From contig CP113928.1 of the NCBI GenBank assembly GCA_029392055.1, positions 1,300,501-1,364,500 of the forward strand: a stretch of DNA of 64,000 nucleotides. The letters run 5' to 3'. The DNA comes from Leuconostocaceae bacterium ESL0723 (lineage in GTDB: Bacteria; Bacillota; Bacilli; Lactobacillales; Lactobacillaceae). The notes below the pieces were generated by a model. That model was not told where the DNA came from. It made no database searches and was given only the letters and a program-made list of their open reading frames with translations. This document shows, in pieces, positions 60,301-64,000 of the stretch. Every line of letters starts with the position of its first letter. Within the stretch, counting starts at the first letter, position 1. A program made the position numbers and the translations under genes.

Positions 60301-60968
60301 TTGTTATCAGACTGCAAGAAGGCTTCGATGATGTCCAAACGGCGGACCGCCCGGACCCGCTTTTGACCGGTAGCTTCCTGGAGCTCTTCTTTCAGAGCTT
60401 CCGCTTCAGCTGCCAAATCAACGTCGGCCAGGAGTTCCTTAACCGCTTCGGCACCCATGCCAGCCTTAAAGCCAGCACCGTATTCCTTCTTGTACTGGCG
60501 GTACTCACGTTCCGTCAGCAGTTGCTTCTTTTCTACGGGCGCATCCCCAGGATCGACAACCACGTAGGAGGCGAAGTAGATTACCTCTTCAAGGGAACGG
60601 GGGCTCATGTCCAAGACCAAGCCCATCCGCGAAGGGATGCCCTTAAAGTACCAAATGTGGGTAACGGGTGCAGCCAGCTCAATGTGGCCCATCCGCTCAC
60701 GCCGGACCTTGGATGAAGTTACCTCAACACCACAGCGGTCACAGACAATTCCCTTATAACGAATCCGCTTGTACTTACCGCAGGCACATTCATAGTCCTT
60801 GGTAGGTCCAAAGATTCGTTCATCAAACAAGCCGTCTTTTTCAGGCTTGAGCGTTCGATAGTTAATCGTTTCTGGCTTCTTAACTTCCCCATGAGACCAG
60901 TCATGAATCTTATCGGGAGAGGCCAGACCGATTTGCATGCTTTCGAACTTGTTAACATCGATTGCCAT
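57306..60968 (-). CDS. rpoC: DNA-directed RNA polymerase subunit beta'
   Basis: The 1220-residue subunit has the N-terminal zinc finger ([20 protein letters not shown]), the catalytic [14 protein letters not shown] near residue 450 and the bridge-helix/trigger-loop region ([11 protein letters not shown]). Length is normal for Lactobacillales. It follows rpoB by 24 bases. The C-terminus is acidic ([17 protein letters not shown]). Confidence 0.98.
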   Translation of the reverse strand: MAIDVNKFESMQIGLASPDKIHDWSHGEVKKPETINYRTLKPEKDGLFDERIFGPTKDYECACGKYKRIRYKGIVCDRCGVEVTSSKVRRERMGHIELAAPVTHIWYFKGIPSRMGLVLDMSPRSLEEVIYFASYVVVDPGDAPVEKKQLLTEREYRQYKKEYGAGFKAGMGAEAVKELLADVDLAAEAEALKEELQEATGQKRVRAVRRLDIIEAFLQSDNKPEWMVMEVIPVIPPDLRPMVQLEGGRFATSDLNDLYRRVINRNNRLKRLFDLNAPGIIVQNEKRMLQEAVDALMDNGRRGRPVAGPGNRPLKSLSHMLKGKQGRFRQNLLGKRVDYSGRSVIDVGPFLKMNQMGLPRPMAIELFRPFIMKELTKRKLAGNVKSAKRKIDRADEDVMDVLEDVIKEHPVLLNRAPTLHRLGIQAFEPVLVSGKAMRLHPLVTEAYNADFDGDQMAIHVPLSDEAQAEARLLMLAAGHILAPKDGKPIVAPSQDMVIGNYYLTTEETGREGEGMIFSSVDEARLAYENKIVHFHTRVGIQTSSFPADKPFTEEQRGKIMVTSVGKLLFNEILPTDFPYINEPSDANFKGVSDDFFIEKGENIHDFLDDHPIVAPFKKGFLSDIIAEVYKRYKVTETSLLLDRMKDLGYDISTRSGLTVAMTDVTELADKPDILADAHQQVATVTKQFRRGLITDAERYQRVIDIWSKAKDTIQDELIDSFDPTNPIFMMQDSGARGNISNFVQLAGMRGLMAGPGGKIIELPVTSNFRDGLTVMEMFISTHGARKGMSDTALKTANSGYLTRRLVDVAQDVIVREFDNGSDRGVAVRAIMDGTSVVEPLYDRIVGRYAMKSILDPETGEKIVARNEMIDEEAARRIVNAGIEEVTIRSVFTSTTEHGVSVLDYGRNLATGEEVEVGEAVGTVAAQSIGEPGTQLTMRNFHTGGVAGGNDITQGLPRVQEIVEARIPKGRAEISEVTGKITAIEENPAERTKSVTIEGDTDTRTYTLPLTARMRFGEGDAIKRGEAINEGPIDPKELLAVTDTLTTETYMLTEIQKVYRLQGIEVSDKHIEVMIRQMLRKVRIMDPGDTDLLPGNLMDIADFKRANEPALFAGKVPATARPVLLGITKAALETNSFLSAASFQETTRVLTDAAIRGKNDPLIGLKENVIIGKIIPAGTGMAEYRHIKPKVVGEVVANPEEETAAIPKLDEVAQTLDNEEK

Positions 60969-60992
60969 CTATTCGGTCACCTTTCTATGTGT

Positions 60993-63900
60993 TTATTGTT
61001 CTTCATCCGCACCAGTCATCGATGGGTCCGGCGTGTCGACCTTAGTAAAGGCGGCCTTAACTTCGTCGTCTTCCTTATTAAGGAGGTCTGGGTTAGTCTT
61101 AGCTAACTTTTCTAAGGCGTCGACTGGCAAAACAGAGTCATCTTCGTCCATCTGACGGAGTTGAACGGCTTCACCTTCGTTATCCAGCACGCGCATGTCC
61201 AAGCCAAGGGCCTGCAGCTCCTTCACCAGCACGCGGAATGACTCCGGTACACCTGGCTTAGGGATTGCTTCACCCTTAATGATTGATTCGTAGACCTTAA
61301 CACGGCCAGCGACATCATCAGACTTGTAGGTCAAGATTTCTTGCAAAGTGTAAGCGGCACCGTAAGCTTCCAGGGCCCAAACTTCCATTTCACCGAAACG
61401 CTGTCCACCGAACTGAGCTTTACCACCCAGTGGCTGCTGAGTAACCAGTGAGTAAGGTCCGATTGAACGGGCGTGAATCTTATCGTCAACCATGTGGGCC
61501 AGCTTCATATAGTGCATCACCCCAACGGCGACGCGCTTATCAAAGGCTTCACCCGTCCGGCCATCGTAGACCACAGACTTACCATCGGCTGGCAGACCAG
61601 CTTCGGCCAGGGCTTCTTCGATTTCATCATCGGAAGCACCATCAAAGACTGGTGAGGCCACGTGGATACCCAACTTCTTAGCAGCAAAGCCAAGGTGGAG
61701 CTCCAAAACCTGTCCGATATTCATACGGGAAGGCACACCCATGGGTGACAGCAGGATATCAATTGGCGTTCCATCAGGCATGTAAGGCATGTCTTCTTCA
61801 GGAACCACCACTGAAACCGTACCCTTGTTTCCGTGACGACCGGCCATCTTATCACCGACCTGGATCTTACGCTTCTGGGCGATGTAGACCCGGACCATCT
61901 TGTTAACACCAGGGGCAAGTTCATCACCATTTTCAGGGGTGTAAATCCGAACGGACTGAACGACCCCGCCGCCACCGTGTGGCACCTTCAAAGAGGTATC
62001 ACGGACTTCGCGGGCCTTCTCACCAAAGATAGCGTGCAAAAGACGTTCTTCGGCTGAGAGGTCGGTAACACCCTTAGGGGTCACCTTACCAACCAAGATA
62101 TCGCCATCGTGGACCTCGGCGCCGACGCGGATAATACCATTTTCATCCAAGTCCCGGAGCTGTTCTTCACCGGTGTTAGGGATTTCACGGGTAATTTCTT
62201 CCGGCCCTAATTTAGTATCACGGGCCTCAGAATCGTATTCTTCAATGTGAATTGACGTATAAACGTCTTCACGAACCAAACGCTCATTCAGGATGATGGC
62301 ATCCTCGAAGTTATAACCCTGCCAGGTCATAAAGGCGATGGTTGGGTTTTGTCCCAAAGCCAGTTCGCCTAACTCCATGGAAGGACCATCAGCCAAAACT
62401 TCGTCGGCTTCAACCTGTTCACCAACCTTAACGATTGGCTTTTGGTTATAGTTCTTACCACCGTTAGAACGGCGGAACTTCATCAAATCATAAGTGTCGA
62501 GCTGACCGTCTTCGCGGCGCACCCGGATCTGCTTAGCATCAACGTACTCAACTTCACCAGCGGCACTCGAAATTACCGCGGCACCAGAATCGTGGGCCGC
62601 CTTATATTCGACACCAGTACCCACGATTGGGGCGTGGGGGTCAAGCAAAGGCACGGCCTGACGCTGCATGTTGGCACCCATCAGGGCCCGGTTAGAATCA
62701 TCGTTTTCCAAGAAAGGAATTACTGAAGTTCCAACTGAGACAACCTGCTTAGGCGAAACATCGACATAGTCAATCTTTTCGACCGGCGTCTCGATGTTTT
62801 CCTCACCAAAACGGGCCATGGCGGTTTCGTGCACGAAGCTACCATCGTCTTCCAGCTCGGTGTTGGCCTGGGCGACGATGTAGTTATCTTCTTCATCGGC
62901 CGTCAGGTAGTCGATTCGGTCCGTAACCTTGTGCGTACCCCAGTCAACCCGTCGGTATGGCGTTTCGATGAAGCCGTACTTGTTAATCCGACCGTAAGTG
63001 GCCAGGGAGTTAATCAATCCGATGTTAGGACCTTCGGGCGTCTCGATTGGGTCAATTCGACCATAGTGGGTGTAGTGCACATCACGCACTTCAACGCCGG
63101 CCCGGTCACGGGTCAAACCACCAGGTCCAAGGGCTGACAGACGACGCTTGTGGTTCATTTCACCCAAGGGGTTAGTCTGATCCATGAACTGGGAAAGCTG
63201 AGAAGAACCAAAGAATTCCTTGACAGCGGCAACAACTGGCCGAATGTTAATCAACTGTTGTGGCGTAACCGTGTTGGCGTCCTGGATTGACATCCGCTCA
63301 CGAACAACACGCTCCATCCGGGTCAAACCAATCCGGAACTGGTTTTGCAGAAGCTCACCAACGGAACGGATGCGACGGTTTCCCAGGTGATCGATATCAT
63401 CAACCTGGCCAACGCCTTCTTGTAAGTTCAAGAAGTAGTTGATACCAGCCAAAATATCAGCTGGGCGAACGTTGTGTTCGTCAGCAGGAATGTGACCGTT
63501 ACCAATCAAGAGCAAGGTCTTGTCTGGGTTTTCAGGGGACTCAATCTTAATCTTTTGTAGTACAACTGGGTCCTGCAAAACGGCATCGCCACTTGGCGTG
63601 TAAGTAACCGTCTTGAAGTCGTCGCGGTCCAGGTAAGGGGCCAACTTCGCCATAACCGTCTTATCAACCAAGGTACCCTTTTCGGCCAAGATTTCACCGG
63701 AATCAGGATCAGCCAAGGTCTCAGCCAGCGTTTGGTTAAGCAGACGACTCTTTAATGAAAGCTTCTTATTAATCTTGTAACGACCAACCGGTGCCAAATC
63801 ATAGCGCTTAGGGTCGAAGAAACGCGCCACCAAAAGGGCCCGCGATGAATCAGCCGTCTTAGGCTCACCGGGACGTAGGCGCTCATAGATGTCCTTCAAA

Positions 63901-64000
63901 GATTCCTCAACACGGGAATCAGACATGTTCTTGTGAACATCCTTTTCCAGGGTCATGTTCAAGGCATCGTATGAATCGGAGAAGATATCGATGATATCTG
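60993..64000 (-). CDS. rpoB: DNA-directed RNA polymerase subunit beta (partial, 5' end beyond window)
   Basis: The gene continues past the right edge. In-frame codons from 63963 to 64000 read [13 protein letters not shown] before the first in-window Met, so the true start is outside. The rifampicin-region segment [20 protein letters not shown] and [12 protein letters not shown] looks wild-type. The C-terminal end ([32 protein letters not shown]) is complete, ending in an acidic tail. About the first 200 residues are missing. Confidence 0.97.
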   Translation of the reverse strand, partial: DIIDIFSDSYDALNMTLEKDVHKNMSDSRVEESLKDIYERLRPGEPKTADSSRALLVARFFDPKRYDLAPVGRYKINKKLSLKSRLLNQTLAETLADPDSGEILAEKGTLVDKTVMAKLAPYLDRDDFKTVTYTPSGDAVLQDPVVLQKIKIESPENPDKTLLLIGNGHIPADEHNVRPADILAGINYFLNLQEGVGQVDDIDHLGNRRIRSVGELLQNQFRIGLTRMERVVRERMSIQDANTVTPQQLINIRPVVAAVKEFFGSSQLSQFMDQTNPLGEMNHKRRLSALGPGGLTRDRAGVEVRDVHYTHYGRIDPIETPEGPNIGLINSLATYGRINKYGFIETPYRRVDWGTHKVTDRIDYLTADEEDNYIVAQANTELEDDGSFVHETAMARFGEENIETPVEKIDYVDVSPKQVVSVGTSVIPFLENDDSNRALMGANMQRQAVPLLDPHAPIVGTGVEYKAAHDSGAAVISSAAGEVEYVDAKQIRVRREDGQLDTYDLMKFRRSNGGKNYNQKPIVKVGEQVEADEVLADGPSMELGELALGQNPTIAFMTWQGYNFEDAIILNERLVREDVYTSIHIEEYDSEARDTKLGPEEITREIPNTGEEQLRDLDENGIIRVGAEVHDGDILVGKVTPKGVTDLSAEERLLHAIFGEKAREVRDTSLKVPHGGGGVVQSVRIYTPENGDELAPGVNKMVRVYIAQKRKIQVGDKMAGRHGNKGTVSVVVPEEDMPYMPDGTPIDILLSPMGVPSRMNIGQVLELHLGFAAKKLGIHVASPVFDGASDDEIEEALAEAGLPADGKSVVYDGRTGEAFDKRVAVGVMHYMKLAHMVDDKIHARSIGPYSLVTQQPLGGKAQFGGQRFGEMEVWALEAYGAAYTLQEILTYKSDDVAGRVKVYESIIKGEAIPKPGVPESFRVLVKELQALGLDMRVLDNEGEAVQLRQMDEDDSVLPVDALEKLAKTNPDLLNKEDDEVKAAFTKVDTPDPSMTGADEEQ

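Overview
The window is a chromosomal segment of a low-to-mid-GC Gram-positive bacterium of the Lactobacillales. The evidence is a FabT-type fatty-acid operon, a small SRP RNA just upstream of dnaX, a recR-yaaL-tmk-darA-holB-rsmI cluster, a galE-acyl-ACP thioesterase pair, a cre site, and many lactobacillus-like membrane proteins. The absence of yabA between holB and rsmI and the lack of zinc-finger cysteines in DnaX lean toward the Leuconostoc/Weissella branch; that placement is inference. The window starts inside fabK and ends inside rpoB. Most core genes lie on the minus strand.

Layout. 1-2.8 kb: fatty-acid synthesis operon (fabZ, fabT, fabH, acpP, fabK) with a FabT-like operator on its -35 box. 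2.8-7.9 kb: a YdcF-like membrane protein, a metallophosphoesterase, gap, an ECF S component and a flavin disulfide oxidoreductase. 7.9-10.7 kb: small membrane proteins, an ABC-2 permease without an ATPase, and a CPBP protease. 10.7-15.7 kb: a peptide/amino-acid scavenging cluster (transporter, amidohydrolase, aminotransferase, PucR-type regulator). 15.8-20.4 kb: an AT-rich accessory block with an interrupted coiled-coil membrane gene, orphan genes and a decayed copy of the metG 3' end, followed by metG itself. 22.5-30 kb: many very small membrane proteins, several in paralogous pairs. Three of the promoters here share direct TGTCA-type repeats with an exact 11-bp period and the same distance to the -10 box. 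30-38 kb: an HD hydrolase, a cystine-type ABC transporter behind a leader-peptide attenuator, a nuclease, ferredoxin-NADP reductase, nucleoside hydrolase, ogt, a deoxynucleoside kinase, a DD-carboxypeptidase and tRNA-Lys. 38-42.6 kb: a ROK sugar kinase with a cre site, a 36-residue peptide gene with a switch-like inverted repeat, and four tandem CPBP proteases. 42.6-64 kb: galE, acyl-ACP thioesterase and the core information-processing genes through dnaX, the L7/L12-L10-L1-L11 genes, nusG, secE, rpmG, a sigH-like factor, rlmB, mrnC, rpoC and rpoB.

The most notable signals outside routine annotation are the shared 11-bp-period operator set (24.4-26.0 kb), the cystine-transporter leader peptide and attenuator (30.5-30.7 kb), the in-frame stop splitting a coiled-coil membrane gene (16.0-17.4 kb), the duplicated metG tail (19.3 kb), the frameshifted tandem copy of a 36-residue membrane peptide (27.6 kb), a terminator placed inside the end of a nuclease gene (33.85 kb), and the peptide-plus-CPBP array (39.5-42.5 kb). 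All calls come from reading the sequence; no database search was possible.
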